Of a DNA stretch of 64,000 nt, positions 50,743 to 61,978 are shown in pieces. Source of the DNA: Fen-1231 sp035286465. Lineage in GTDB: Bacteria; Gemmatimonadota; Gemmatimonadetes; Gemmatimonadales; Gemmatimonadaceae. Within the stretch, counting starts at the first letter, position 1; each line of letters opens with the position of its first letter. Made by a program: the position numbers and the translations under genes. The stretch spans positions 5,655-69,654 of the forward strand of contig DATEDF010000058.1 in NCBI GenBank assembly GCA_035286465.1, written 5' to 3'. The notes below the pieces were generated by a model. The model was not told the DNA's origin. It searched no databases and worked only from the letters and a program-made list of their open reading frames with translations.

Positions 50743-51650
50743 TAGTTCTTCTGCACCACGATCGGCTTCTCGTCCCCACGGAACGGCATCCCCAGTTCCC
50801 GCAGCAGCGCGAATGCCCGGTCGTCCTTGCTCGTCGTCGTGACGAACGTGATATCCATCCCGTGGATCTGCTCGACCTGGTCGTAGCTGATCTCCGGGAA
50901 GATCATCTGCTCCTTCACCCCGAGGCTGTAGTTGCCGCGCCCGTCGAACGACTTGGTCGAGAGCCCGCGGAAGTCGCGGATGCGCGGGATCGCCGTCGTG
51001 ATGAACCGGTCGAGAAACTCCCACATCCGCGCGCCGCGCAGCGTCACCGCCACGCCGATCTCCTGACCCTGCCGGAGCCCGTAGTTGGCGATGGACTTCT
51101 TCGCCTTCTTGCGCACCGGCCGCTGCCCGCAGATGATCCCCAGCTCCTCGACCACCGCGTCGAGGACTTTCGGTTGCTTGATCGCCTCGCCCATCCCGAC
51201 ATTCAGCACGATCTTCTCGAGGTTCGGGACTTCGTGCGGATTGGAGAGGCCGAACTGCCTGGACAGATTGCCCCGCACCGTCTGCTGGTAGTGCGTCCGC
51301 AGCCGCGGCACGGGCACGGGGAGGCCGACGCCGGCGTGCTCGCGCGGCGCCGCGGCGGCCTTCTCCCTCTTCCCCCCGCCCTTCGACTTCTTCTCGGGCC
51401 GTCGCTCGGCTTTCTCGCCCTTTCCGCCCTTCTCGCCCTTCTCGCCCTTCTCGCCCTTCTCGCCCTTCTCGCCCTTCCCGCCCTTCCCGCCCTTCTCGCC
51501 CTTCTCGCCCTTCTCGGCCTTCTCGGGCCGGTCGGCGCGCGCGACCGCCTCGGCCGGCTTCGCCTGCTCGGCGCGCTCGGGCTGCTCGGTTTGTCCGGCC
51601 TTCTCGGCCTTCTCGGCCTTCTCGGCCTTCTCGATGTTCTCGTCCGCCAT
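50742..51650 (-). CDS. rplE: Ribosomal protein L5 with a long Lys/Glu/Gly N-terminal extension
   Basis: The L5 core begins near residue 112 (VPRLRTHYQQTVRGNL) and is complete, with LEKIVLNVGMGEA, KKAKKSIANYGLRQGQEIG and ISYDQVEQIHGMDI. The extension is nearly pure KAEKAEKAE and KGEKGEKGGK repeats, encoded by a 9-bp tandem unit. Total 302 residues against about 180 usual. The extension must sit outside the central protuberance; function unknown. Confidence 0.95.
   Translation of the reverse strand: MADENIEKAEKAEKAEKAGQTEQPERAEQAKPAEAVARADRPEKAEKGEKGEKGGKGGKGEKGEKGEKGEKGEKGGKGEKAERRPEKKSKGGGKREKAAAAPREHAGVGLPVPVPRLRTHYQQTVRGNLSRQFGLSNPHEVPNLEKIVLNVGMGEAIKQPKVLDAVVEELGIICGQRPVRKKAKKSIANYGLRQGQEIGVAVTLRGARMWEFLDRFITTAIPRIRDFRGLSTKSFDGRGNYSLGVKEQMIFPEISYDQVEQIHGMDITFVTTTSKDDRAFALLRELGMPFRGDEKPIVVQKN
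51412..51520. repeat. About eleven 9-bp repeats encoding Gly-Glu-Lys in rplE
   Basis: Units of CCCTTCTCG with single-base variants (CCCTTCCCG, CCTTTCCG) run continuously and keep the frame. Confidence 0.92.
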
Positions 51651-51672
51651 GGTCCTCGTTCCCCTGCTCCGC

Positions 51673-52077
51673 TCAGCGCTTCGCGGGACGCGGGAACGCG
51701 TCCCCCGACTTCACGCTGATGCGTTCCTTCGTGCCGTCGGCGTCCACCCGCGCGCGGATGCGCGTGGGCACGCCCGACTTCGGGTCGAGCAGCATCACGT
51801 TCGACGCGTGCACCGGCGCGGGCATCTCCATGATCTGGGACTTCTCTTCCGCGCGGCGCGCCTTGCGGTGCCGCTTGACGATGTTCACGCCCTCGATCGT
51901 CACGCGCCCCGTCTTCGGGTACACGTGGATGATCTTCCCTTCCTTCCCTCGGTCGTCGCCCCGGACGACGCGCACGGTGTCGCCCTTGGCGACGTGCAGC
52001 CGCACGCGCTCGACGTTGATCTGGTGCCGCACGCGGCTCCGCCGGCCGGCGGTCTTTCGGTGTGTCAGGACACGCAC
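51673..52077 (-). CDS. rplX: Ribosomal protein L24 with N-terminal extension
   Basis: A 134-residue protein with KOW motif GDTVRVVRGDDRGKEGKII and GVNIVKRHRK. About 26 basic residues precede the usual start near VRLHVAKGD. GTG start at 52077, 1 nt after rplN. Confidence 0.93.
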   Translation of the reverse strand: MRVLTHRKTAGRRSRVRHQINVERVRLHVAKGDTVRVVRGDDRGKEGKIIHVYPKTGRVTIEGVNIVKRHRKARRAEEKSQIMEMPAPVHASNVMLLDPKSGVPTRIRARVDADGTKERISVKSGDAFPRPAKR

Positions 52078-52078
52078 G

Positions 52079-52447
52079 TCAGAGCACCTCCGGCGCCAGC
52101 GAGACGATCTTCATGTACTTCTTCTCGCGCAGCTCGCGGGCCACCGGCCCGAAAATGCGCGTCGCGCGCGGCTCGCCGTCGTCGCCGATGATCACGACGG
52201 CGTTCTCGTCGAACCGGATGTAGCTCCCGTCCTTCCGGCGCGTCTCCTTCCGCGTGCGCACGACGACCGCGCGCGCCACATCGGACTTCTTCACGGTGCC
52301 GTTGGGCAGCGCGTTCTTCACGGCCACGATGACGATGTCGCCGAGCCCCGCGTAGCGCCGGCGCGTTCCGCCGAGCACGCGGATCACCTGCGCCGTCTTC
52401 GCGCCGGAGTTGTCCGCCACCTTGACCATGGATTCCTGCTGGATCAT
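52079..52447 (-). CDS. rplN: Ribosomal protein L14
   Basis: A 122-residue protein, normal length: MIQQESMVKVADNSGAKTAQVI, DIVIVAVKNALPNG, and ATRIFGPVARELREKKYMKI. Confidence 0.98.
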   Translation of the reverse strand: MIQQESMVKVADNSGAKTAQVIRVLGGTRRRYAGLGDIVIVAVKNALPNGTVKKSDVARAVVVRTRKETRRKDGSYIRFDENAVVIIGDDGEPRATRIFGPVARELREKKYMKIVSLAPEVL

Positions 52448-52459
52448 CGGTCGTTCCCC

Positions 52460-52747
52460 TCAGCGCGCGCGCTCGAGGATCTCGACCACGCGCCACCGCT
52501 TGTCTTTCGACAACGGCCGGGTCTCCGCGATGCGCACGGTGTCGCCGGCCTTCGCCGCGTTCTGCTCGTCGTGCGCCTTCAGCCGTTTGGTCCGGGTCAC
52601 CATCTTTCCGTACACGGGGTGCGCCATCCGGCGCTCGATCGCGACGACGACGGTCTTCTGCATCTTGTCGCTCACCACGACGCCCACGCGCGTCTTGCGC
52701 GCGCCGCGCGGGAGAACGCCCTTCTCCGGTCTCTGCAATGCGGCCAT
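52460..52747 (-). CDS. rpsQ: Ribosomal protein S17
   Basis: A 95-residue OB-fold protein: VGVVVSDKMQKTVVVAIER, VYGKMVTRTKRLKAHDE and RIAETRPLSKDKRW. A short N-terminal lead of about ten residues is extra. Confidence 0.97.
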   Translation of the reverse strand: MAALQRPEKGVLPRGARKTRVGVVVSDKMQKTVVVAIERRMAHPVYGKMVTRTKRLKAHDEQNAAKAGDTVRIAETRPLSKDKRWRVVEILERAR

Positions 52748-52753
52748 CGGTGC

Positions 52754-52969
52754 TTATCTCCCGGCCTTCGCCGTCTTCGCGGTTCGCTGCTCGCGCAGCA
52801 CCGTCTTGAGTCGCGCGAGATCCCGGCGGATCACTCGCAGGCGCAACGGGTCCTCCAGTGGCTGCGTCGCCGCACGGAAGCGCAGGTTGAACCGCTCCCG
52901 TTCGAGCTCGGCGATGCGCGTCGCGATCTCGTCGGCGCGCAACTCACGAATCTGGTCGGCCTTCATCAT
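52754..52969 (-). CDS. rpmC: Ribosomal protein L29
   Basis: A 71-residue two-helix protein: MKADQIRELRADEI and ERFNLRFRAATQPLEDPLRL. Two ATGs in a row; the first overlaps the rplP stop as ATGA. Confidence 0.95.
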   Translation of the reverse strand: MMKADQIRELRADEIATRIAELERERFNLRFRAATQPLEDPLRLRVIRRDLARLKTVLREQRTAKTAKAGR

Positions 52970-53388
52970 TCCGTGTGCGCCTCCTCGCGAGCCACGACCT
53001 TCGACCGGACCGAGAGCTTCGCCGCGGCCAGCCCCAGCGCCTTCCCGGCCATCGTCTCGTCCACCCCCTCGATCTCGAACATCACGCGGCCGGGCCGCAC
53101 GACCGCCACCCACAGCTCCGGTGAGCCCTTCCCCTTCCCCATCCGGGTCTCGGCCGGCTTCTTCGTCACGGGCTTGTCCGGAAAGAGCCGGACCCACACC
53201 TTGCCGCCCCGCTTGATGTGGCGCGTCAGGGCGACGCGCGCGGCCTCGATCTGCCGCGCCGTCACCCACCCGGGCTCCACCGCCTGGAGCCCGTAGCGGC
53301 CGAAGGCCACCGTCGCGCCCCGCGTGGAAATCCCCTTGGTGCGGCCCTTGAACATCTTCCGGAACTTGACCCGCTTCGGTGCCAGCAT
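52966..53388 (-). CDS. rplP: Ribosomal protein L16
   Basis: A 140-residue protein: MLAPKRVKFRKMFKGR, FGRYGLQAVEPGWVTARQIEAAR, KVWVRLFPDKPVTKKPAETRMGKGKG. Normal length. Confidence 0.98.
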   Translation of the reverse strand: MLAPKRVKFRKMFKGRTKGISTRGATVAFGRYGLQAVEPGWVTARQIEAARVALTRHIKRGGKVWVRLFPDKPVTKKPAETRMGKGKGSPELWVAVVRPGRVMFEIEGVDETMAGKALGLAAAKLSVRSKVVAREEAHTE

Positions 53389-53400
53389 CGCTACCTCTTC

Positions 53401-53447
53401 CTCATTCCTTGTCCCTTGTCCCTCACCCTTGTCCCCTGTCCCTCGTC
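53401..53447. repeat. CCTTGTCCC repeats between rpsC and rplP
   Basis: The 60-nt gap is made of repeated CTTGTCCCT-like units, purine-rich (AGGGACAAG) on the coding strand. The same unit fills the gap at 54.9 kb. Confidence 0.85.
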
Positions 53448-53449
53448 AG

Positions 53450-54109
53450 TTACGCATCCGTGGAATACGTCTTCCCGCGCCGGTCCTCCACGATCTCGCC
53501 CTTGAAGATCCAGACCTTCACGCCGATGGTGCCGAACGTCGTCTTGGCGGTGCTGGTCGCGTAGTCGATGTTCGCGCGGATCGTGTGCAGCGGGACGCGC
53601 CCCTCGTGGTATCCCTCGACACGCGCGATCTCGGCGCCTCCCAGGCGCCCGCCGCACTTCACCTTGATCCCCTCGGCCCCCATCCGCATCGCGCTCTGCA
53701 CGGCGCGCTTCATCGCGCGGCGGAACGAGATCCGCTGCGCGAGCTGCGACGCGATGTTGTCCGCGACGAGCTGCGACTCGATCTCGGGGCGCTTGATCTC
53801 CTCGACGTTGATCCCGACTTCCTTCCCGGAGAGTTGCTGCAGCTCGTTCTTCAGCTCCTCCACCGCCTGCCCCTTCTTCCCGATCACGACGCCCGGGCGC
53901 CCGGTGTGGATCGTGACGACGACCTTCCCCGGCTTGCGGTCAATCGTGATGTCGCTGATGGCGGCCCCGGAGAGCCGCGCCTTCAGGTACTTGCGGAGGA
54001 GCTCGTCCTCCTTGAGCAGCGCCGGGAAGTCCCGCTTCGCGTACCACTTGGAGCGCCACTGGCGCGAGACGCCGAGGCGAAAGCCGATCGGATTGGTTTT
54101 CTGTCCCAT
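53450..54109 (-). CDS. rpsC: Ribosomal protein S3
   Basis: A 219-residue protein: MGQKTNPIGFRLGV, KH motif VVIGKKGQAVEEL and the C-terminal half LGGAEIARVEGYHEGRVPLHTIRA. ATG overlaps the rplV stop by 1 nt. Confidence 0.98.
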   Translation of the reverse strand: MGQKTNPIGFRLGVSRQWRSKWYAKRDFPALLKEDELLRKYLKARLSGAAISDITIDRKPGKVVVTIHTGRPGVVIGKKGQAVEELKNELQQLSGKEVGINVEEIKRPEIESQLVADNIASQLAQRISFRRAMKRAVQSAMRMGAEGIKVKCGGRLGGAEIARVEGYHEGRVPLHTIRANIDYATSTAKTTFGTIGVKVWIFKGEIVEDRRGKTYSTDA

Positions 54110-54477
54110 TAGCGTGCGTGCCTCGCTGCTTTCTCCGCCACGACGATCTCGATGTGGCTGGTGCGTTTCTGGATCGGGGTGGCGCGTCCCATCGCCGCGG
54201 GCATGAAGCGCTTGAGCTTCGGTCCCTCGTTGATGATCGCGTGCGAGATGACCAGCGCGTCCACGTCCAGCGGCTCGTTGGCGCGCCGCGCCGCCTGTTC
54301 GGCGTTCGACACAGCGCTCCGGAGCACCTTCTCGATCTGCCGCGCCGCGTGCTTCTTCGAGAACTTGAGCAGCGCGAGCGCCTCATTGACGCTCTTGCCG
54401 CGCACCTGATCAATCACCAGTCGCATCTTGTAGGGCGACTGGCGGGCCGAACGCTGGATCGCGCGAGAGCCGGTCAT
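54109..54477 (-). CDS. rplV: Ribosomal protein L22
   Basis: A 122-residue exit-tunnel protein: SPYKMRLVIDQVRGKSVNEAL, the AVSNAEQ region and the hairpin KRFMPAAMGRATPIQKRTSHI. Normal length. Confidence 0.97.
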   Translation of the reverse strand: MTGSRAIQRSARQSPYKMRLVIDQVRGKSVNEALALLKFSKKHAARQIEKVLRSAVSNAEQAARRANEPLDVDALVISHAIINEGPKLKRFMPAAMGRATPIQKRTSHIEIVVAEKAARHAR

Positions 54478-54480
54478 CGC

Positions 54481-54897
54481 CTACCGCCCTCCCTTGCCGG
54501 GCGGCGCCGTCGGCGCCGCCGCCGGAGCGGCCCCGGGTGCGCCGGCCGCGGGCGGCGCCGGCGGCGCGCCGGCCTGGGCGCCCGGCCGTGCCCGCATCGC
54601 CTCCTTCGCCGCGGCGGCCTCGGCCGCGATCCGCGACCCCGCCGCCGTATGCCCCTTGAAGATCCGCGTCGGCGCGAACTCGCCCAGCTTGTGTCCCACC
54701 ATGTTCTCCGTCACGTACACCGGGATGAACTTGTTCCCGTTGTGCACGGCGAACGTGTGCCCCACGAAATCCGGGAGCACCGTGCTCGCCCGCGACCAGG
54801 TCTTCACGACCTTCTTCTCGCTGCGGGAATTCATCGCCTCGACGCGCTTGCGAAGCACGTCCTGCACGAATGGTCCCTTCTTGACGCTACGTCCCAT
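54481..54897 (-). CDS. rpsS: Ribosomal protein S19 with Ala/Pro-rich C-terminal tail
   Basis: The core (MGRSVKKGPFVQ, GHKLGEFAPTRIFKGH) ends near residue 92 as usual. About 45 further residues are Ala/Pro/Gly-rich (AQAGAPPAPPAAGAPG, ending PPGKGGR). Total 138 residues against about 93 usual. Confidence 0.95.
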   Translation of the reverse strand: MGRSVKKGPFVQDVLRKRVEAMNSRSEKKVVKTWSRASTVLPDFVGHTFAVHNGNKFIPVYVTENMVGHKLGEFAPTRIFKGHTAAGSRIAAEAAAAKEAMRARPGAQAGAPPAPPAAGAPGAAPAAAPTAPPGKGGR

Positions 54898-54904
54898 GAC
54901 GGAT

Positions 54905-54960
54905 CCTCGTCCCTTGTCCCTTGTCCCTCACCCTTGTCCCTTGTCCCTCGCTCGTGTCCC
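54905..54960. repeat. CCCTTGTCC repeats between rplB and rpsS
   Basis: Five or six copies of a GTCCCTT(G) unit fill the 69-nt gap; on the coding strand they read AGGGACA. Same family as at 53.4 kb, 1.5 kb away. Confidence 0.85.
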
Positions 54961-54966
54961 TCTGCG

Positions 54967-55797
54967 TCACTGCGTCGCCGTGCCGCGCTTCCGCCCGCGC
55001 ACGATCAGCCGCTGCGACGCCTTCTTCTTGTGGCGCGTTTTCACCCCCTCCTTCTTGCCCCACGGACTCACCACGTTCCGGCCGCCGCGCGTGCGGCCGC
55101 CATGCGGGTGGTCCACCGGGTTCATCACCTCACCGCGCACGCGCGGGCGGCGGCCCTTCCAGCGCGACGTCCCCGCCTTCCCCCATGAGAGCAGCTCGTG
55201 CTCGGCGTTCCCCACCGTGCCGATCGTGGCGAGGCAGCGGCCGTGCACCAGGCGCATCTCGGTCGAGGCCATCCGCAACGTGACGTATTCGCCTTCCTTG
55301 GCCATCACCTCGAGGCTCGTGCCCGCCGAGCGCGCGAGCTGCCCGCCCTTGCCCGGCACGAGTTCCACGTTGTGGACCGCCGTGCCGAGCGGCACCTCTC
55401 GCAGCGGCAGCGCGTTGCCCGTGCGCACGTCCGCGCCCGGTCCGCTCACGACCTTGTCGCCCTGCACAAGTCCCTTCGGGTGCAGGATGTACCGCTTCTC
55501 GCCGTCGGCGTACTCGACGAGCGCGATCCGCGCGGAGCGGTTGGGGTCGTACTCGATCTCCTTCACCGTGCCCACGATGCCGAACTTGTTGCGCCGGAAA
55601 TCCACGAGGCGGTACATCCGCTTGTGGCCGCCGCCACGGCGGCGCATCGCGATGTGCCCGTGGTTGTCGCGCCCGCCGCTCTTGGTCAGCGGTTCGACGA
55701 GCGACTTCTCCGGCGTCGTCCGCGTGACGACGTCGTAGTCGCTTACCGAGCGGAAGCGCGCGCTCTTGGTCACCGGCTTGAACTGGCGAATGCCCAT
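54967..55797 (-). CDS. rplB: Ribosomal protein L2
   Basis: A 276-residue core protein of the peptidyl-transferase region. It begins MGIRQFKPVTKSARF and has DNHGHIAMRRRGGGHKRMYR and GEVMNPVDHPHGGR. Complete. Confidence 0.98.
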   Translation of the reverse strand: MGIRQFKPVTKSARFRSVSDYDVVTRTTPEKSLVEPLTKSGGRDNHGHIAMRRRGGGHKRMYRLVDFRRNKFGIVGTVKEIEYDPNRSARIALVEYADGEKRYILHPKGLVQGDKVVSGPGADVRTGNALPLREVPLGTAVHNVELVPGKGGQLARSAGTSLEVMAKEGEYVTLRMASTEMRLVHGRCLATIGTVGNAEHELLSWGKAGTSRWKGRRPRVRGEVMNPVDHPHGGRTRGGRNVVSPWGKKEGVKTRHKKKASQRLIVRGRKRGTATQ

Positions 55798-55800
55798 GCG

Positions 55801-56091
55801 TCAGCCCTCGAAGATCCCTTCGATTCGATCGCCCTCGCGCAACGTCACGATCGCCTTCTTCCAGCGCGGCCGCAGCCCCGTCCTCGTGCCCACCCGGCGC
55901 GCCTTGCCGCGCTGCTGCGACGTCCAGACGCCGCGCACCTTCACGCCGAACAGCGACTCGATCGCCTGCTTGATCGCGGTCTTGTTCGCCTCGGGATGCA
56001 CCTCGAACGTGTACTCGCCGCGATCCTGCAGCGCGGCGGAGCTCTTCTCCGTGACGATGGGTCGCACGATCGTCCTCAGCAACGTGGGCAT
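55801..56091 (-). CDS. rplW: Ribosomal protein L23
   Basis: A 96-residue exit-port protein: IVRPIVTEKSSAALQDRGEYTFEV, ANKTAIKQAIESLFGVKVRGV. Normal length; 3 nt from rplB and rplD. Confidence 0.97.
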   Translation of the reverse strand: MPTLLRTIVRPIVTEKSSAALQDRGEYTFEVHPEANKTAIKQAIESLFGVKVRGVWTSQQRGKARRVGTRTGLRPRWKKAIVTLREGDRIEGIFEG

Positions 56092-56094
56092 CGG

Positions 56095-56988
56095 CTACTT
56101 CCTTTTCCGCTTCGGCGCCGGCCTCTTCGCCGCCCGCGCCGCGGGCTTCCTCGCGGCCGCCTTCGCCGCGGGCTTCGCCTTGGCGGCTGTACGCTTCTTC
56201 GCCGGCGCCTTCCTCGCCGCGGGCTTCCGCGCGCCCTTCCGGGCCTTCTCACTCGTCACATCCTCTTCGTCCTTCGCCATTCGCGCTTCGCCCTTCACCG
56301 AAGCACGCTTGACGTGCCGCACCACCTTCACCTTCGCCGCCTGGTCTTCCGTAATCGGCGCCAGCTCGTGGCCGAGCGCTCCCGCCTCGACCAGCACCAC
56401 ATCCGACCAGAGAATGTGGTACGTCGAGACGTCGCTGAACGGCATCACGTGCGCGTTCGGCAGGTTGCGGCCCGAGAGATACACCGCCGGCTTCACGCCG
56501 TCGGTCAGGATCAGCACCTTTCGGTTCGCGACCTCGAGCCGCGCGAGGAGCTGCTGCAGCCGCGCCGTCTTCGGGACGTCGTACGGGAACGCGTCAATGA
56601 CGTAGAGCGCGCCCTCGCGCGCGCGCGCGTTGAACGCGCTCTTCCGCGCCAGTGCGCGCACGGCGCGCGCGACCGTCTCGGTGTACGCGCGCGGGTGCGG
56701 CCCGAACACCGTGCCGCCGCCCACCCAGAGCGGCGAGCGCGTCGATCCCGCACGTGCGCGGCCCGTGCCCTTCTGGCGCCACGGTTTCTGGTTGCCGCCC
56801 ACCACAAAGCCGCGTGTCTTGGTCGCCGCGTTCCCCTGACGCTGGTTCGCGAGGTACGCCTTCACGGCCTGGTGCATCACCGGCACGTTGACGGTGCCGT
56901 CGAACGTCGCGCCGGGGAGCGCGACCTTCTCACGCGGCGTCCCCTGCGCGGTGAACGCGGCCGCGTCGAAGCGAATCGTCTCGGCCAT
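56095..56988 (-). CDS. rplD: Ribosomal protein L4 with Lys/Ala-rich C-terminal tail
   Basis: The L4 core (about residues 1-228) is complete, with KTRGFVVGGNQKPWRQKGTGRARAG and ILWSDVVLVEAGAL. A further tail of about 70 residues begins VKGEARMAKDEE and continues as KPAARKAPAKKR-type repeats like a histone H1 tail. The first part of the tail is encoded by the dispersed repeat found at 17.7 kb, so it was probably gained by repeat expansion or insertion. Total 297 residues. Confidence 0.95.
   Translation of the reverse strand: MAETIRFDAAAFTAQGTPREKVALPGATFDGTVNVPVMHQAVKAYLANQRQGNAATKTRGFVVGGNQKPWRQKGTGRARAGSTRSPLWVGGGTVFGPHPRAYTETVARAVRALARKSAFNARAREGALYVIDAFPYDVPKTARLQQLLARLEVANRKVLILTDGVKPAVYLSGRNLPNAHVMPFSDVSTYHILWSDVVLVEAGALGHELAPITEDQAAKVKVVRHVKRASVKGEARMAKDEEDVTSEKARKGARKPAARKAPAKKRTAAKAKPAAKAAARKPAARAAKRPAPKRKRK
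56263..56298. repeat. Copy of the dispersed 36-nt repeat core inside rplD
   Basis: Read on the minus strand it matches the plus strand of 17715-17750 at 33 of 36 positions by direct comparison. It encodes VKGEARMAKDEE. Confidence 0.92.
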
Positions 56989-56992
56989 GGAC

Positions 56993-57676
56993 TCAGCCCT
57001 GCTTGCGGACGAGCACGATCCCGTTCTTCGGGCCGGCCACCGAGCCGCGGATGTAGATGAGGTTGCGCTCCGCGTCCACCTTCTCCACGCGAAGGTGCGT
57101 CTGCGTATGACGCTCGGCCCCGTAGTGGCCGGGCATCTTCTTCCCCTTGATGACGCGGGACGGGTCCGTGCCCGGCCCGACCGATCCCGGCCGGCGATGT
57201 TTCGTGTTGCCGTGCGTGTTCGGTCCGCCACCGAAGCTCCAGCGCTTCACCACGCCCTGGAACCCGCGTCCCTTCGTCGTGCCGGTCACCTTCACCGTGT
57301 CGCCCGCGGCGAAGATCTCGACCGTGATCTTGGCGCCGACCGTGAACGAGGGGATCTCGGCGTGTTTGCCGGGCGCATCGTCGAGCCGGAACGACCGGAG
57401 CACCGCGGGCGGGGCGTCGAGTCCCGCCTTCGCGGCGTGACCGATCTCGGCCTTGGCCGCGCGACGGCCGCGCGGCGTGCGTTCGCCCGTCTTCGACTCG
57501 CGCGCGACGCGCTGAACGCCGAAGCCCAGCTCCACGGCCGCGAAGCCCGCGCCCTCCCGGGCCACGACCTTCGTGACCGGGTTCGGCGTCGCCTCGACGA
57601 CCGTCACCGGGACCTGCTGCCCCGCTTCGTTGAACAGCTGGGTCATCCCCAGCTTGCGACCGATAATGCCGATCAT
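56993..57676 (-). CDS. rplC: Ribosomal protein L3
   Basis: A 227-residue protein: MIGIIGRKLGMTQLFNEAG, GTTKGRGFQGVVKRWSFGGGPNTHGNTKHRRPGSVG and the C-terminal GSVAGPKNGIVLVRK. Complete. Confidence 0.98.
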   Translation of the reverse strand: MIGIIGRKLGMTQLFNEAGQQVPVTVVEATPNPVTKVVAREGAGFAAVELGFGVQRVARESKTGERTPRGRRAAKAEIGHAAKAGLDAPPAVLRSFRLDDAPGKHAEIPSFTVGAKITVEIFAAGDTVKVTGTTKGRGFQGVVKRWSFGGGPNTHGNTKHRRPGSVGPGTDPSRVIKGKKMPGHYGAERHTQTHLRVEKVDAERNLIYIRGSVAGPKNGIVLVRKQG

Positions 57677-57681
57677 CGCCC

Positions 57682-57990
57682 CTACTCCACCTTGATTTCC
57701 ACGTCCACCCCCGCCGGCAAGTCGAGCTTCGTGAGCGCGTCCACCGTTTGCGCACGGGAGTCGAGGATGTCGATCACGCGCTTGTGGGTCTTCAGTTCGA
57801 ACTGCTCGCGCGACTTCTTGTCCACGTGCGGCGAGCGCAGCACCGTCCACCGCTGCGTCTTGGTCGGCAACGGGATGGGACCCGACACCTGCGCGCCGGT
57901 CTTCTCGGCGGTGCGCACGATGTCGCCCGCGGCCTGATCAATGACCGCGTGGTCGAAGGCCTTCAATCGGATCCGGATTCTGCCGGCCAT
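57682..57990 (-). CDS. rpsJ: Ribosomal protein S10
   Basis: A 102-residue protein: MAGRIRIRLKAFDHAVIDQAA, GPIPLPTKTQRWTVLRSPH and KTHKRVIDIL. Also the transcription factor NusE. Usual first gene of the S10 operon; here it follows tuf by 10 nt. Confidence 0.98.
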   Translation of the reverse strand: MAGRIRIRLKAFDHAVIDQAAGDIVRTAEKTGAQVSGPIPLPTKTQRWTVLRSPHVDKKSREQFELKTHKRVIDILDSRAQTVDALTKLDLPAGVDVEIKVE

Positions 57991-58000
57991 GGGTCGCCCC

Positions 58001-59203
<1,203 letters not shown>

Positions 59204-59259
59204 TGTCGAATCCTGCCGCTCGGTGGTTGGGGTGAGAACCCGTGCTGCGTGACGCCGTC

Positions 59260-61383
<2,124 letters not shown>

Positions 61384-61812
61384 CGTCAGGGTCATGTCGT
61401 ATGCGCGTCTCGGCGGTCTCGCGGAGGCGGAGGCCCCCGTCAGTTGCCGCGGCGTTCGGAATCGTGTCTCCCGTCTGCGTGCTGCCGTCTGAGAACACAA
61501 ACGCGGGTGGACCGAACACCCGCCGCACGCGTCACACTGCGCGCGGAGAGCTGGTCTCCATCCGCTGTCGCCGGGTGCATCCGCCACTCCTGCGCGGAAG
61601 GGGACCCTCGGCGCACCGAACCGTGCAAGCTTCGGCGTCAGATTGTCCTGCGTCGCTTTTCGGGAGCCTCGGCGGCCGCGCCAGGTGCAGGCGGCTGCGG
61701 TTGGCTGACTGATCCCGCGGTCCCCGCGCGTCCGTGAGAACCCGGACGGTGGCGGGCCCATAAGTGCCGGCGCGCAGTCCGCCGGGTTCGAGTGTTCGAG
61801 CAGGCCTAAAAC
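61384..61812 (-). other. Long leader of fusA, no gene seen
   Basis: About 425 nt lie between the candidate promoter and the fusA start. No open frame with a ribosome site, no rpsL/rpsG remnant and no tRNA was found. Such a leader could hold regulatory RNA structure; this was not folded. Confidence 0.4.
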
Positions 61813-61840
61813 AAGATAGGCCAGAGCCTTGAGAAGTTAA
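61813..61840 (-). promoter_or_regulatory. Promoter of the fusA-tuf-ribosomal cluster
   Basis: On the minus strand TTAACT (61840-61835), 16 nt, TATCTT (61818-61813). It is the only good sigma70-like pair between the DUF2339 gene and fusA. Confidence 0.5.
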
Positions 61841-61904
61841 GGGGGGTGAGAGGTCATGTCAACTGCCGGACACCCACCGCACCACCCTGGGCCGCTCGGC
61901 GCTT

Positions 61905-61978
61905 CGCCCTTCACCCTTCGCCCTTCACCCTTCGCGCTTCACCCTTCACCCGACCCTTCGCCCTTCACCCCTCGCTCC
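61905..61978. repeat. TTCGCCCTTCACCC repeats at the end of the DUF2339 gene
   Basis: Seven or more units of the same family as at 17.7 kb; the array continues into the coding sequence and supplies the final residues GVKGEGSGEG of the membrane protein. Confidence 0.85.

Noticed and set aside
61396..61761. In-frame extension of fusA by about 126 codons
   Set aside because: The residues do not resemble EF-G, and EF-G starts normally at MARTTELRYYRNIG. Open by base composition only.
61784..61806. TTCGAG-containing string resembling a tRNA T arm
   Set aside because: No acceptor stem, anticodon arm or CCA-side pairing could be built around it.
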